Shown here one piece after another: positions 8,516-17,282 of a stretch of DNA of 37,270 nucleotides. The stretch is from an uncultured Saprospiraceae bacterium. GTDB lineage: Bacteria; Bacteroidota; Bacteroidia; Chitinophagales; Saprospiraceae. Numbering within the stretch: position 1 is the stretch's first letter; each line of letters opens with the position of its first letter. The position numbers and the translations under genes are program-made. The notes beneath the pieces are model-generated. The model was given only the letters and a program-made list of their open reading frames with translations, made no database searches and had not been told where the DNA came from. The DNA lies in contig CALJVJ010000367.1 of the NCBI GenBank assembly GCA_937974625.1, positions 1-37,270 of the forward strand, read 5' to 3'.

Positions 8516-10258
8516 ATGCTTGTTTTAGATTTAGACCCAACTGTTAAAAGAAATGTAAGTAAATGGCTGAACGGTAGCTATGATTCCGATACCAAGTCAA
8601 CCATTCAAAAAATGATGGAAACTGGCGCTGTCACGGATTTGACAGATGCTTTTTATAAAGATTTGGAATTTGGAACAGGTGGTTTAAGAGGTATCATGGG
8701 CGTTGGTTCCAATCGGGTTAATAAATACACATTGGGTATGGCTACTCAAGGTTTGAGTAACTATTTATTAAAGCGATATCCTGACCAACAGATAAAAGTA
8801 GTAATTGCTCATGACTGTAGAAATAATTCTAAAGAATTTGCCAGAATGACCGCTGAGGTATTTTCAGCTAATGGTATTTACGTTTATTTCTTTGAAGGGT
8901 TAAGACCTACACCAGAGCTATCCTATGCTATTCGAGAACTTGGCTGTCAAAGTGGAGTCATGTTAACAGCTTCTCACAACCCGAAAGAGTACAATGGGTA
9001 TAAAGCTTATGGGGAAGATGGTGGACAATTGGTTTCACCAGCAGATAAATTAGTTTTACAAGAAGTAAGAAAAATTGACAGTATAGACCAAATTAATTTT
9101 ACAGCTAAAAATGAAAATATAGAATCTATTGGCAAAGAAATGGACGATAAATTCTTAGCTGAATTAGTTGCATTATCTATTTCGAAGGAGGCGATTGCTA
9201 GACAGTCTGATTTGAAAATTGTTTTTTCACCAATACATGGAACAGGTGGTGTTTTAGTCCCACCAGTTTTGGAATTATTTGGCTTTAAAAATGTGACTTT
9301 AGTGGAAGAACAAATGGTGGTGGATGGCAATTTTCCAACGGTTATTTACCCAAATCCAGAGGAGGAAGAGGCTTTAAAAATGGCTATTAATAAAGCGAAG
9401 GAGATAGATGCGGACCTGGTCATGGCAACAGATCCAGATGCGGATAGGGTAGGGATGGCAATTAAAAATGATAAAGGAGACATTATTTTATTGAACGGGA
9501 ATCAAGCAGCATGTTTGCTAATTCGGTATGTTTTAACTGCTTGGGAAAAAGCTGGTAAATTGGACGGCAATCAATATGTAGTAAAAACAATCGTTACTTC
9601 CTATTTGATTGATAAAATTGCTGCGGCTAAAAAAGTAGATTGTTATAACACCTTGACAGGTTTTAAGTATATTGGAGAAGTAATGACTCGATTAGAAGGA
9701 CAAAAAACATTCATTGCAGGTGGGGAAGAAAGTTATGGCTATTTAGTAGGAGAACACGCTAGGGATAAGGATGCTGTCGTTTCTTGTGCGATGTTAGCAG
9801 AGATGGTAGCCTATTATAAAGACCAAGGAAGTAGCTTATATGATGCCATGATTGACATGTATTTAGAATATGGTTTTTATAAAGAAAAATTGATAGCTAT
9901 CAAAAAAGAAGGTAAAGCTGGTGCAGAAGAGATTAAGGCAATGATGGAACGTTTTAGAAGTCATCCACCAGCAGTTTTAGGTGGTTCTAAAGTGACGATG
10001 ATAAGAGACTATAAAAGTAGCATCGCTAAAGATATGGTTAGCGGAGCAGAAGAAAAAATTGATTTGCCTTCTTCTAATGTATTACAATTTTATACAGCAG
10101 ATGGAAGTATTATTTCTGCTAGACCCTCTGGTACAGAGCCAAAAATTAAGTTCTACTGTAGTGTAAACGAACCTTTAGCTAGCAAAGAAATATTCGAAAC
10201 AGTTCAAGAAAAATTAGATACTAAATTGGCTAAGATTTTAGATGATTTAGGAGCTTAG
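8516..10258 (+). CDS. Phosphohexomutase (phosphoglucomutase/phosphomannomutase family)
   Basis: 580-aa alpha-D-phosphohexomutase that interconverts hexose 1- and 6-phosphates for glycan and sugar-nucleotide synthesis. Four signature loops are visible: the phosphoserine loop TASHNPKEYNGYK (Ser near 153), the metal loop ATDPDADRVG (Asp residues near 306-310), the sugar-binding GGEESYG near 401-407 and the phosphate-binding RPSGTEPK near 535-542. Length and spacing fit the longer bacterial PGM/PMM class. Substrate preference (glucose or mannose) cannot be told from sequence alone. The start ATG at 8516 follows AT-rich leader DNA without a Shine-Dalgarno site. Confidence 0.93.
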   Translation: MLVLDLDPTVKRNVSKWLNGSYDSDTKSTIQKMMETGAVTDLTDAFYKDLEFGTGGLRGIMGVGSNRVNKYTLGMATQGLSNYLLKRYPDQQIKVVIAHDCRNNSKEFARMTAEVFSANGIYVYFFEGLRPTPELSYAIRELGCQSGVMLTASHNPKEYNGYKAYGEDGGQLVSPADKLVLQEVRKIDSIDQINFTAKNENIESIGKEMDDKFLAELVALSISKEAIARQSDLKIVFSPIHGTGGVLVPPVLELFGFKNVTLVEEQMVVDGNFPTVIYPNPEEEEALKMAINKAKEIDADLVMATDPDADRVGMAIKNDKGDIILLNGNQAACLLIRYVLTAWEKAGKLDGNQYVVKTIVTSYLIDKIAAAKKVDCYNTLTGFKYIGEVMTRLEGQKTFIAGGEESYGYLVGEHARDKDAVVSCAMLAEMVAYYKDQGSSLYDAMIDMYLEYGFYKEKLIAIKKEGKAGAEEIKAMMERFRSHPPAVLGGSKVTMIRDYKSSIAKDMVSGAEEKIDLPSSNVLQFYTADGSIISARPSGTEPKIKFYCSVNEPLASKEIFETVQEKLDTKLAKILDDLGA

Positions 10259-10271
10259 TAACGATGAACTA

Positions 10272-10317
10272 TAAATGATGAACGATGAATTCTTCACAAC
10301 TCATCGTTCATCGTTTA
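10272..10317 (+). terminator. Long hairpin between phosphohexomutase and ChaN-like genes
   Basis: A 17-bp stem with a single T-G wobble (10272-10288 against 10301-10317; core GATGAACGATGA/TCATCGTTCATC) and a 12-nt loop, 13 bp after the mutase stop codon. Only a weak T-rich tail follows (TTATTA), so it may be a terminator or an mRNA-stabilising repeat. It contains the ATG of a longer possible start for the next ORF, which argues for the downstream start at 10345. Confidence 0.6.
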
Positions 10318-10344
10318 TTACAAATAATTACCTATAAACAAACT

Positions 10345-11211
10345 ATGAAAATCCTTACCCTTCTTCTTATTTTTTCTACTTTTTTTGCCCTTTCTTTATT
10401 TGCTCAGAAAAAGCCTGCCTACCGTTTATATTCTGCTAAAGGAAAGAAGGTATCCTATAAAAAAATGATTAATCAATTAGATAAAGCAGATATTATTCTT
10501 TTCGGAGAGAGTCACAATAATCCAATTGCCCATTGGTTACAATTAGAAGTTACGCAAGATTTAAATCAATCCAATGAATTAATTATTGGTGCAGAAATGT
10601 TTGAGCGAGACAATCAAGCTGCTTTGACACAATATATGACTGATGAGATTGATAGGAAAGCCTTAGATAGCCTTGTCCGATTATGGAATAATTATAAAAC
10701 GGATTACGAACCAATTGTTGAATTTGCTAAGAAAAATTATATATCCGTTATAGCTACCAATATTCCAAGAAAATACGCTCGTATCGTTTTTAAAGAAGGA
10801 TTGGAGGCTTTAGAAGAATTACCCGCAGAAGAAAAAAAGTGGATAGCTCCTTTGCCGATTGCCTTTGATATAGAATTGCCTGGTTATAAAAACATGTTGA
10901 CCATGATGGGAGGGGATGCGGCTCATTCTAGCTTAAATTTTCCGAAAGCCCAAGCAATTAAAGATGCGACTATGGCTTATTCTATATTGGAACATTTTCA
11001 ATCAGGAAAGACCTTTTTACACTTAAATGGTAGTTATCATTCTGATAATTATGAAGGGATTTTGTGGTATTTGCAGCAAGCTAAGCCAAATTTAAAATAC
11101 AAGACTATTACAACCGTTTCTCAAAAGGATATTGGTAATTTAAGTAAAGAACATATTGGGAAGGCTGATTTTATTATTTGTGTACCTGAGAATATGACGA
11201 CGACCTATTAA
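10345..11211 (+). CDS. ChaN-like exported protein
   Basis: 288-aa protein of the ChaN (haem/iron-regulated lipoprotein) family, starting at MKILTLLLIFSTFF. The in-frame ATG 60 bp upstream lies inside a hairpin and would bury the signal peptide, so the internal start is preferred. The signal peptide ends near LSLFAQ; there is no lipobox Cys, so this member is likely periplasmic or otherwise exported and not lipidated. Family motifs: ILFGESHNNPIAH and, near the C-terminus, LHLNGSYHSDNYEG. ChaN of Campylobacter binds haem, but ligand use here is unproven. It stands alone between the mutase and a convergent nucleotidase pair. Confidence 0.82.
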   Translation: MKILTLLLIFSTFFALSLFAQKKPAYRLYSAKGKKVSYKKMINQLDKADIILFGESHNNPIAHWLQLEVTQDLNQSNELIIGAEMFERDNQAALTQYMTDEIDRKALDSLVRLWNNYKTDYEPIVEFAKKNYISVIATNIPRKYARIVFKEGLEALEELPAEEKKWIAPLPIAFDIELPGYKNMLTMMGGDAAHSSLNFPKAQAIKDATMAYSILEHFQSGKTFLHLNGSYHSDNYEGILWYLQQAKPNLKYKTITTVSQKDIGNLSKEHIGKADFIICVPENMTTTY

Positions 11212-11296
11212 GGTTTTTTGTCAACAAAGGAACGCTGTTTGGCGATATGGCACACAGTCAGACGGATTTATTATTTTTTCTTTTGAAAATTTACCC

Positions 11297-12211
11297 TTAT
11301 TTAATCAAACTATTCCCACAGCCTACACATTTCCCCTTTCGATTTCGCTCAAAATAAAAATCTAAACGACCTAGCATCATACCTGCCCAGCCTACTTGGT
11401 TGACAATCACCTCTTTTTGGTCAAGGTTATAATAGGTCTCAGCTGATTTCATAAAAGTATGGGTATGACCACCGATAATGACATCAATATTTTTGCTTTG
11501 TTGCGCTAAGACAATATCGGAAATTTTATCTCCTCTGTATTTATACCCTAAGTGCGATAAACAAATTACCAAATCACATTTTTCTTCTTTCCTCAGCATT
11601 TTAGCATAGTGATTGGCTTTTTTCAAAGGGTCTAAATATCTAGTGTTTTTATACATTTCTGCGGCAACTAATCCTTCTAATTCAATACCCACTCCAAAAA
11701 CGCCAATTTTTAAATCTCCTTTTTGGAAAATTTTATAAGGCTTTATTTTTCCATTTAATTCCGTATCAGAAAAATCATAATTTGCATTCAACAATGGAAA
11801 ATTAGCTAAGGGCATTTGTTTGGCTAAGCCTTCGATTCCAGCATCAAAATCATGATTTCCTATGGTCGCTGCGTCATATTTCATTGCAGACATTAGCTTA
11901 AATTCTAGTTCTCCTAAAAAGAAATTGAAATAGGGGGTGCCTTGAAAAATATCACCTGCGTCTAATAATAAACTATGTTCTGCCTCAGAACGAATCTTTT
12001 GGATTAAAGTGGCCCTTCGTGCTGCACCACCTAACCCTTCATTTCTACTTCCATCCATCGGAAAAGGCTCAATTCGACTATGCAAATCATTGGTATGTAA
12101 AATGGTTAGTTTTATTAAATCTTCTTTGGCGAAAGCAGATAAAGGGAAGCCACCTAAACTAGTTATAAGTGAAGTCGAAGCTACTGATTTTATAAATTTT
12201 CTTCTTTGCAT
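11297..12211 (-). CDS. 5'-nucleotidase/metallophosphatase catalytic domain protein
   Basis: 304-aa calcineurin-like phosphoesterase of the UshA/5'-nucleotidase type. All metal-binding motifs are present in order: LHTNDLHSR, DAGDIFQG, TIGNHDFDAG, CLSHLGY and GGHTHTF. The N-terminus (MQRRKFIKSVASTSLITSL) resembles a twin-arginine signal. The protein stops at the end of the catalytic domain and lacks the C-terminal nucleotide-binding domain; that domain is encoded by the upstream gene (12249-13019) 37 bp away. The pair probably acts together in the periplasm, hydrolysing nucleotides to nucleosides and phosphate. Confidence 0.9.
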   Translation of the reverse strand: MQRRKFIKSVASTSLITSLGGFPLSAFAKEDLIKLTILHTNDLHSRIEPFPMDGSRNEGLGGAARRATLIQKIRSEAEHSLLLDAGDIFQGTPYFNFFLGELEFKLMSAMKYDAATIGNHDFDAGIEGLAKQMPLANFPLLNANYDFSDTELNGKIKPYKIFQKGDLKIGVFGVGIELEGLVAAEMYKNTRYLDPLKKANHYAKMLRKEEKCDLVICLSHLGYKYRGDKISDIVLAQQSKNIDVIIGGHTHTFMKSAETYYNLDQKEVIVNQVGWAGMMLGRLDFYFERNRKGKCVGCGNSLIK

Positions 12212-12248
12212 GATTGGAAAATTAATGATTGATGTTGAGTGTAGAAAA

Positions 12249-13019
12249 TTATTCTTCCTTCTTAACGATGATAAAACGACCTTCTTTAGGGCTGTTTATT
12301 ACCTCATTTTTTGACCTAAAGTCAACTACATCTTGAATCAGTGCATCTCGAATAAAGTACTGTAAATCTTTCCGTTTTTTGTCTTTTAAAAAATAGGAAC
12401 GACTACCGCCATTTGCAATATAATCTGGTAAGGCGACTTTATAAATCAACCCTTCTTCTAAGGCTTTTTCGTTGATTGTTATCGAAATATCTTCTTTGGT
12501 TAATTCATTGATTTTTATACCATAAGAAACAGGCCAACCTCTAGCACTTACTATATGCTGCACTAATTCTTCTACTTCCGATTTATTGAGATAAAGCACT
12601 AATATCTTATTATCAAAAGGCATTAATTCATAGATTTTCCCTCTGGTAATTACTCCTTTTTTTATGACAGGAATTCTAATACCGCCATAATTTTGGATTG
12701 CAAAATCAATGGGTTCACCAAGCTTTTCTTCTGCCTTTCGATGAATAGCATCCGCCATCCAATTTCCTAAAGTAGATTCAGGTCGTTCTTTTTTCAAGTC
12801 AATGGCAGTTTCTCCAATAACCTCATTCATTACTTTGTCTAATTCAATTTTATAAGGAGTGATTAGTTTAGTTATTGCGGGGTCAGGAACTAAATTACTT
12901 TCGGAAGAAACATCCAATCGATTAGCTTCTACATTCGTCAAATAATTGACGGATTTACAACTGATTAATTGCAAGCCTAACAAGCATAACCCAAATAGGA
13001 AAAAGGTAAATTTACGCAT
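12249..13019 (-). CDS. 5'-nucleotidase C-terminal domain lipoprotein
   Basis: 256-aa lipoprotein (signal peptide to LQLISC, lipobox Cys near 21) made of the 5_nucleotid_C substrate-binding domain. The signature region includes ESTLGNWMADAIHRKAEE and the nucleotide-binding stretch QNYGGIRIP, and ANGGSRSYF near the C-terminus. It is the first gene of a two-gene operon whose second gene supplies the catalytic domain. In most bacteria the two domains are one protein, so this is a split enzyme. A TATCTTTG promoter box lies about 37 bp upstream of the start. Confidence 0.88.
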   Translation of the reverse strand: MRKFTFFLFGLCLLGLQLISCKSVNYLTNVEANRLDVSSESNLVPDPAITKLITPYKIELDKVMNEVIGETAIDLKKERPESTLGNWMADAIHRKAEEKLGEPIDFAIQNYGGIRIPVIKKGVITRGKIYELMPFDNKILVLYLNKSEVEELVQHIVSARGWPVSYGIKINELTKEDISITINEKALEEGLIYKVALPDYIANGGSRSYFLKDKKRKDLQYFIRDALIQDVVDFRSKNEVINSPKEGRFIIVKKEE

Positions 13020-13055
13020 CTATTAAGTTCGATTAAGATTTTGACTATATTGGGC

Positions 13056-13063
13056 CAAAGATA
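13056..13063 (-). promoter_or_regulatory. -7 promoter box for the split nucleotidase operon
   Basis: On the minus strand this reads TATCTTTG, a full match to the Bacteroidota -7 consensus TAnnTTTG. It would start RNA about 30 nt before the ATG at 13019. No good -33 TTG was found at the usual distance. Confidence 0.5.
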
Positions 13064-13096
13064 ATCTTCTAACCTTAACTTAATGTAAATTTTCAG

Positions 13097-14998
13097 ATGA
13101 ATTATCAAAAACATTACGAAAATAGCCTAAGCCATCCTATTTCTTTTTGGAAAGAAAAGGCTAAAGCTATTGATTGGTTTAAATTTCCTGACACCATTCT
13201 TTCTAAAGATGCGGATGAACTGTATCGATGGTACGAAGGTGGCGAATTAAATACCTGCTACTTAGCCATAGACCAACATGTAGAAGCGGGTAGAGGAGAC
13301 CAAGTCGCTTTAATCTATGATTCTCCAGTAACCAACACTAAGCGTAAATATACTTATCAGAATTTACTAGAAGAGACCGCAAAATTTGCTGGTGTCTTAA
13401 AGCATTTAGGCATAGAAAAAGGCGATTGTGTTATTATTTACATGCCAATGATTCCGCAGACGGTTTTTGCGATGTTGGCTTGTGCAAGATTAGGGGCTAT
13501 CCATTCTGTTGTTTTTGGTGGATTTGCGGCTCATGAATTGGCTATTAGAATTGATGATGCAAAACCTAAAGTATTGTTAGTAGCTAGTGGTGGTAAAGAA
13601 ATTGAACGTATTGTTCCTTATAAGCCGATTGTAGATGCTGCTATGGAAGAAGCCACGCATCAATTGGATGCTTGTGTGGTTTATCAACGACCTTTTGTCA
13701 AGGCAACGCTACAAAAAGGTCGGGATTTCGATTGGGAAGCATTATTATCTAAAGCCAAACCTGCAAATTATGTTCCTGTAAAAGCGACTGACCCACTTTA
13801 TATTCTTTACACTTCTGGTACTACTGGTCAACCTAAAGGAATTGTTCGTGATAATGGTGGGCATGCTGTAGCGATGCATTATAGTATGAGCGATATTTAT
13901 GGCGCTAAAAAAGGGGAGACTTTCTGGGCAGCATCTGATGTTGGTTGGGTTGTGGGTCATTCATATATTGTTTATGGTCCCTTAATTTATGGTTGTCCAA
14001 GTGTACTTTTTGAAGGAAAACCCATTAAAACTCCAGACGCAGGGACTTTCTTTCGAATTATCGAAGAATACCAAGTGAAGGTGTTTTTTACCGCACCAAC
14101 CGCTTTTAGAGCCATTAGAAAAGAGGACCCTAAGGGGAAATTAAAATCAAAATACAATACTTCCAGTTTAAGATATTTATTCTTAGCAGGGGAGCGGACA
14201 GATATTTCTACTCTTCATTGGTGCAAGGCATTATTAGAAGTTCCTGTGATAGATCATTGGTGGCAGACAGAATCGGGTTATCCCATGATTGCTAATATGA
14301 CTGGCTTAGGTTTGCAGCCGATTAAAGAGGGTTCTGCGGGTAGGGTAGTAAGTGGATTTGATATTAGAATTGTTGATGAAAACGGAGCGCTTTTACCTGC
14401 CAACCAAGAAGGCGCAGTTGTTATCAAATATCCTTTACCTCCTGGTTGTTTACCTAATTTATGGAAGGATACTGACCGCTTTAAATCCAGCTATTTGTCT
14501 GCCTACTCAGGATATTATTTCTCAGGGGATGGTGGTTATATTGATGAAGCAGGATACGTTTTTATTACAGGCCGAATCGATGATATTATTAATGTGGCTG
14601 GACATAGATTATCTACAGCGGAAATGGAAGAAGTGGTAGCAGGACATCCAGCCATAGCAGAATGTGCAGTGGTAGGTATCGCCGATGAGTTAAAGGGACA
14701 AATCCCAGTTGGTTTCTTTGTTTTAAAAGCGGGGGTAACTCAACTTGAAAGTACTATAGAAAAAGAATTAATTCAAAGTGTCAGAACCACTATTGGTCCA
14801 GTAGCAGCTTTTAAAAGAGCGATTCAAGTAGCGCGTTTGCCGAAGACTCGTTCAGGAAAAATTTTAAGGAAAATTATGCGGGCAATAGCAGATAAAAAAA
14901 CTTTCAATCCACCTTCAACAATTGAAGATATAACGGTTTTAGATGAATTAGCCATTATAATGAAGGAAAAAAATATTGGCTATTTGGGGATAGATTAA
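13097..14998 (+). CDS. prpE: Propionyl-CoA/acetyl-CoA synthetase (AMP-forming)
   Basis: 633-aa acyl-CoA ligase of the ANL superfamily. It adenylates a short-chain acid and transfers it to CoA. Motifs: P-loop YTSGTTGQPKG near 238-248, WWQTESGYP, the hinge region GYVFITGRIDDIINVAGHR and C-terminal TRSGKILRKIMR with the acetylation-regulated Lys near 588. The N-terminal YEGGELNTCYLAIDQHVEAG and EKGDCVIIYMPM are closer to propionyl-CoA ligases than to Acs, but acetate use cannot be excluded. It converges on an acyl-CoA dehydrogenase gene and shares its terminator. Confidence 0.88.
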   Translation: MNYQKHYENSLSHPISFWKEKAKAIDWFKFPDTILSKDADELYRWYEGGELNTCYLAIDQHVEAGRGDQVALIYDSPVTNTKRKYTYQNLLEETAKFAGVLKHLGIEKGDCVIIYMPMIPQTVFAMLACARLGAIHSVVFGGFAAHELAIRIDDAKPKVLLVASGGKEIERIVPYKPIVDAAMEEATHQLDACVVYQRPFVKATLQKGRDFDWEALLSKAKPANYVPVKATDPLYILYTSGTTGQPKGIVRDNGGHAVAMHYSMSDIYGAKKGETFWAASDVGWVVGHSYIVYGPLIYGCPSVLFEGKPIKTPDAGTFFRIIEEYQVKVFFTAPTAFRAIRKEDPKGKLKSKYNTSSLRYLFLAGERTDISTLHWCKALLEVPVIDHWWQTESGYPMIANMTGLGLQPIKEGSAGRVVSGFDIRIVDENGALLPANQEGAVVIKYPLPPGCLPNLWKDTDRFKSSYLSAYSGYYFSGDGGYIDEAGYVFITGRIDDIINVAGHRLSTAEMEEVVAGHPAIAECAVVGIADELKGQIPVGFFVLKAGVTQLESTIEKELIQSVRTTIGPVAAFKRAIQVARLPKTRSGKILRKIMRAIADKKTFNPPSTIEDITVLDELAIIMKEKNIGYLGID

Positions 14999-15018
14999 AA
15001 ATTAATAGGAAATTAAAC

Positions 15019-15069
15019 TAATAAAAAAGCCCTATTAGAATTTCAAATCCTGATAGGGCTTTTTTATTA
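15019..15069. terminator. Bidirectional rho-independent terminator
   Basis: A perfect 17-bp inverted repeat (15019-15035 against 15053-15069) with core AAAGCCCTAT/ATAGGGCTTT. A and T tracts on both sides make it work in either direction. It separates the convergent ligase and acyl-CoA dehydrogenase genes. Confidence 0.92.
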
Positions 15070-15080
15070 AAATAATAAGC

Positions 15081-16223
15081 TTACAAACCCATAGACTTTC
15101 CAATAATCTCGCGCATAATCTCATTGGTGCCACCAAAGATTCTACTAATCCGAGCATTGGCATAAGCTTTAGCAATTGGGTATTCCCACATATAACCTGC
15201 ACCTCCGTGTAGTTGTAGACATTGGTCCATTACTCGACCGTTCATCTCTGTGACCCAATATTTAGCCATTGCCGCTTTTTCATTAGACAATTTGCCTTCG
15301 TTTAATTCTTGGATACATTCATCTACAAAAGTTCGAGCAATTGTTATCTCTGTTTGCATTTCTGCCATTTTGAAACGAGAGTTTTGAAACTTCCCAATTG
15401 GTCTGCCGAATGCCGTTCTTTCTTTTACATATTGTAAGGTTATTTCTAAGGCCTTCTCGGCAGCGGCAACGTTGCCCACAGCGATAGACAATCGTTCTTG
15501 CGGTAAATTGTGCATCAAATAATAAAATCCTCTGCCTTCTTCTCCTAAAAGATTCTCTACGGGCACTTTGACGTCCCGAAAGAATAATTCTGCAGTATCC
15601 TGCGCTTTTAAACCAATTTTTTCTAGATTTTTCCCTCTTTCAAAACCTTCCATGCCTCTTTCTACCAATAATAAACTTACGCCCTTATGTCCAGCAGCAG
15701 GGTCGGTTTTTGCGACTACGACTACCAAGTCACTTAAAATACCGTTAGTGATATAAGTCTTTGCACCATTTAAAATATAATGGTCTCCTTTTCTAACAGC
15801 TGTTGCTCTAGTGCCGATTAAATCACTGCCTGCATCTGGTTCGGTCATGGCGATTGCCGTGATTATTTCACCAGAAACGATGCCTGCTAACCATTTATCT
15901 TTCTGAGCTTTGGTAAAATATTTTTCAAAATAAGGTGCCATGACATCGTTTTGTAAAACAAATCCAGGTCCACTAACACCAAGCTTAATCATAGCCTCTG
16001 TCACAATTGCATTATAACGAAAATCCTTAATGCCCATGCCTCCATACTCCTCAGGCATATCCATGCATAACAAACCCATCTGCCCTGCTTTAGTCCAAAT
16101 GTCTCTATCTACAACTCCTGCTTTTTCCCATTTTTCAGCATATGGAACTGCTTCTTTTAATAAAAAGGCTTCTACTGCTTCCTTAAACATTAAGTGTTCT
16201 TCTGTTAAAATTTTTTCTCGCAT
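15081..16223 (-). CDS. Acyl-CoA dehydrogenase, long-chain (ACADL-like) type
   Basis: 380-aa FAD-dependent beta-oxidation enzyme. Family motifs are AMTEPDAGSDL near 125-135, GAKTYITNG, RTAFGRPIGKFQ and QLHGGAGYMWEYPIAKAY. The usual catalytic Glu of short/medium-chain enzymes (YEG) is replaced by Gly (IFGGTNEIM, G364), while LPQERL places a Glu at 243. This is the arrangement of mammalian long-chain and isovaleryl dehydrogenases, so E243 is the likely catalytic base. The start at MREKILTEEH is the only good one. No electron-transfer flavoprotein genes are adjacent. Confidence 0.9.
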   Translation of the reverse strand: MREKILTEEHLMFKEAVEAFLLKEAVPYAEKWEKAGVVDRDIWTKAGQMGLLCMDMPEEYGGMGIKDFRYNAIVTEAMIKLGVSGPGFVLQNDVMAPYFEKYFTKAQKDKWLAGIVSGEIITAIAMTEPDAGSDLIGTRATAVRKGDHYILNGAKTYITNGILSDLVVVVAKTDPAAGHKGVSLLLVERGMEGFERGKNLEKIGLKAQDTAELFFRDVKVPVENLLGEEGRGFYYLMHNLPQERLSIAVGNVAAAEKALEITLQYVKERTAFGRPIGKFQNSRFKMAEMQTEITIARTFVDECIQELNEGKLSNEKAAMAKYWVTEMNGRVMDQCLQLHGGAGYMWEYPIAKAYANARISRIFGGTNEIMREIIGKSMGL

Positions 16224-16476
16224 ATTGTATTTTATTGATTTGTAAGACTTATTGTAAAATAGGAAAGTAATTCAAGATTTATCCATCCATGATAGCTTCA
16301 AAGTTAACAAACTTTCCTCTATTTAAACCCTAAAATTGAGAATTGGACATTTAGGTTTGTAAATAATGACACAAATATTAAATCCAGCTGAATTAGTGGA
16401 TAAAAATACTAAGACATGACTTTATTAGCGGAGAGTAGGATAATTAGACTTTGAAAAAAAATATAATTCTGGATAC

Positions 16477-16505
16477 AAAAAAGTCCCAATCAAGTTGATT
16501 GGGAC
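16477..16505 (-). terminator. Rho-independent terminator (leftward)
   Basis: Stem GTCCCAATCA (16483-16492) pairs perfectly with TGATTGGGAC (16496-16505), with a 3-nt loop. On the minus strand it is followed by six T (plus A tract 16477-16482). No leftward gene ends nearby, so the transcript it stops is unidentified. Confidence 0.7.
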
Positions 16506-16774
16506 AAAAGTATGGTAAAGACTATTCTTGCCGTATGATTGTTTGGAAGGTTGCTACTACTTCCTACTTCCTAATTTATCTTTAGAATAAAGAAGGGAAT
16601 GGTATTTATTATAAAATGAGGGGGATGGTTAATCTGTATGAACTGAAAAATACATTACAACAGGAGGTTCTTATTCTTATTGATTTTGTATTTTTTAATG
16701 ATTTGTAGATTTTGGTATCATTTTGGCAGCTTTTTTACTATCGATAAATAGTCCAATTTAGGACTTTTGCTTCA

Positions 16775-16805
16775 AGCTAGGATATTGCTATCCTGGCTTT
16801 TTTTT
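16775..16805 (+). terminator. Rho-independent terminator (rightward)
   Basis: Stem AGCTAGGATA (16775-16784) pairs with TATCCTGGCT (16789-16798, one wobble), 4-nt loop, followed by eight T. It implies a rightward transcript in the preceding 300 bp, where only a 30-codon ORF is present. Confidence 0.75.
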
Positions 16806-17167
16806 ATAAAAGCGTTTCTAATTAGGAAAATTCCAAAAGCGATAGTTGTTGCGTTACAAAATTCTTCAAAATATACCAAAAATGGATTGGAGGTTACGGG
16901 AGATAAAATAATGTGGAGGACCGAACATAATGCGCTCGAATACTTGATTTGTAATACAGTTAATAATAAAATTTAAAAGAAATCATTCCTTAATATGGAT
17001 AACTCGAATTTGATTGGAACTGTATTATACAAGGGGATATTACCAGCAGGAGGAAGAAATAAATCCACTGAATAGAATAGGAGGAAACAGCCTTAAATTT
17101 TTTAATGATTCTCTGGAAAGATAATAACAAGGACACTATCTTTAAAACAATAAAGATGCCAATTATA

Positions 17168-17202
17168 TAAATGGCTTTGTAAATCTGATACAAAGCCATT
17201 TA
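17168..17202. repeat. 14-bp perfect inverted repeat
   Basis: TAAATGGCTTTGTA (17168-17181) and TACAAAGCCATTTA (17189-17202) with a 7-nt spacer, 80 bp downstream of the serine hydrolase stop codon. On the plus strand a modest T-rich tail (GGTTTTCTT) follows; on the minus strand there is none, so it is a poor terminator for the hydrolase. It may be a repeat or mRNA-end structure. Confidence 0.55.
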
Positions 17203-17282
17203 AGGTTTTCTTAATTTAATTGGTAAAAGGAATTTTTGTGTGGAAGTTTTTTTTTAAATTTTTCTTTGATGCCTTTTCCAAT

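Larger units (their letters stand above)
16224..17282. other. Gene-poor kilobase with several hairpins
   Basis: No convincing protein gene. ORFs of 69 aa on each strand (from 16767 and to 16990) start inside hairpins and look accidental. The region contains a leftward terminator (16477-16505), a rightward terminator (16775-16805) and a 14-bp perfect inverted repeat (17168-17202). A very short rightward ORF of 30 codons (16616-16708, MRGMVNLYELKNTLQQ...) precedes the rightward terminator and could mark a small transcript. Confidence 0.45.

Noticed and set aside
16505-16512. TACTTTTG on the minus strand, a full -7 match beside a terminator hairpin
   Set aside because: Transcription would start inside the hairpin itself and no -33 is visible; probably a chance match.
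16767-17199. Two 69-codon ORFs, one on each strand
   Set aside because: The rightward one begins in a terminator hairpin and the leftward one begins within a 14-bp inverted repeat; the compositions look like chance reading of AT-rich DNA.
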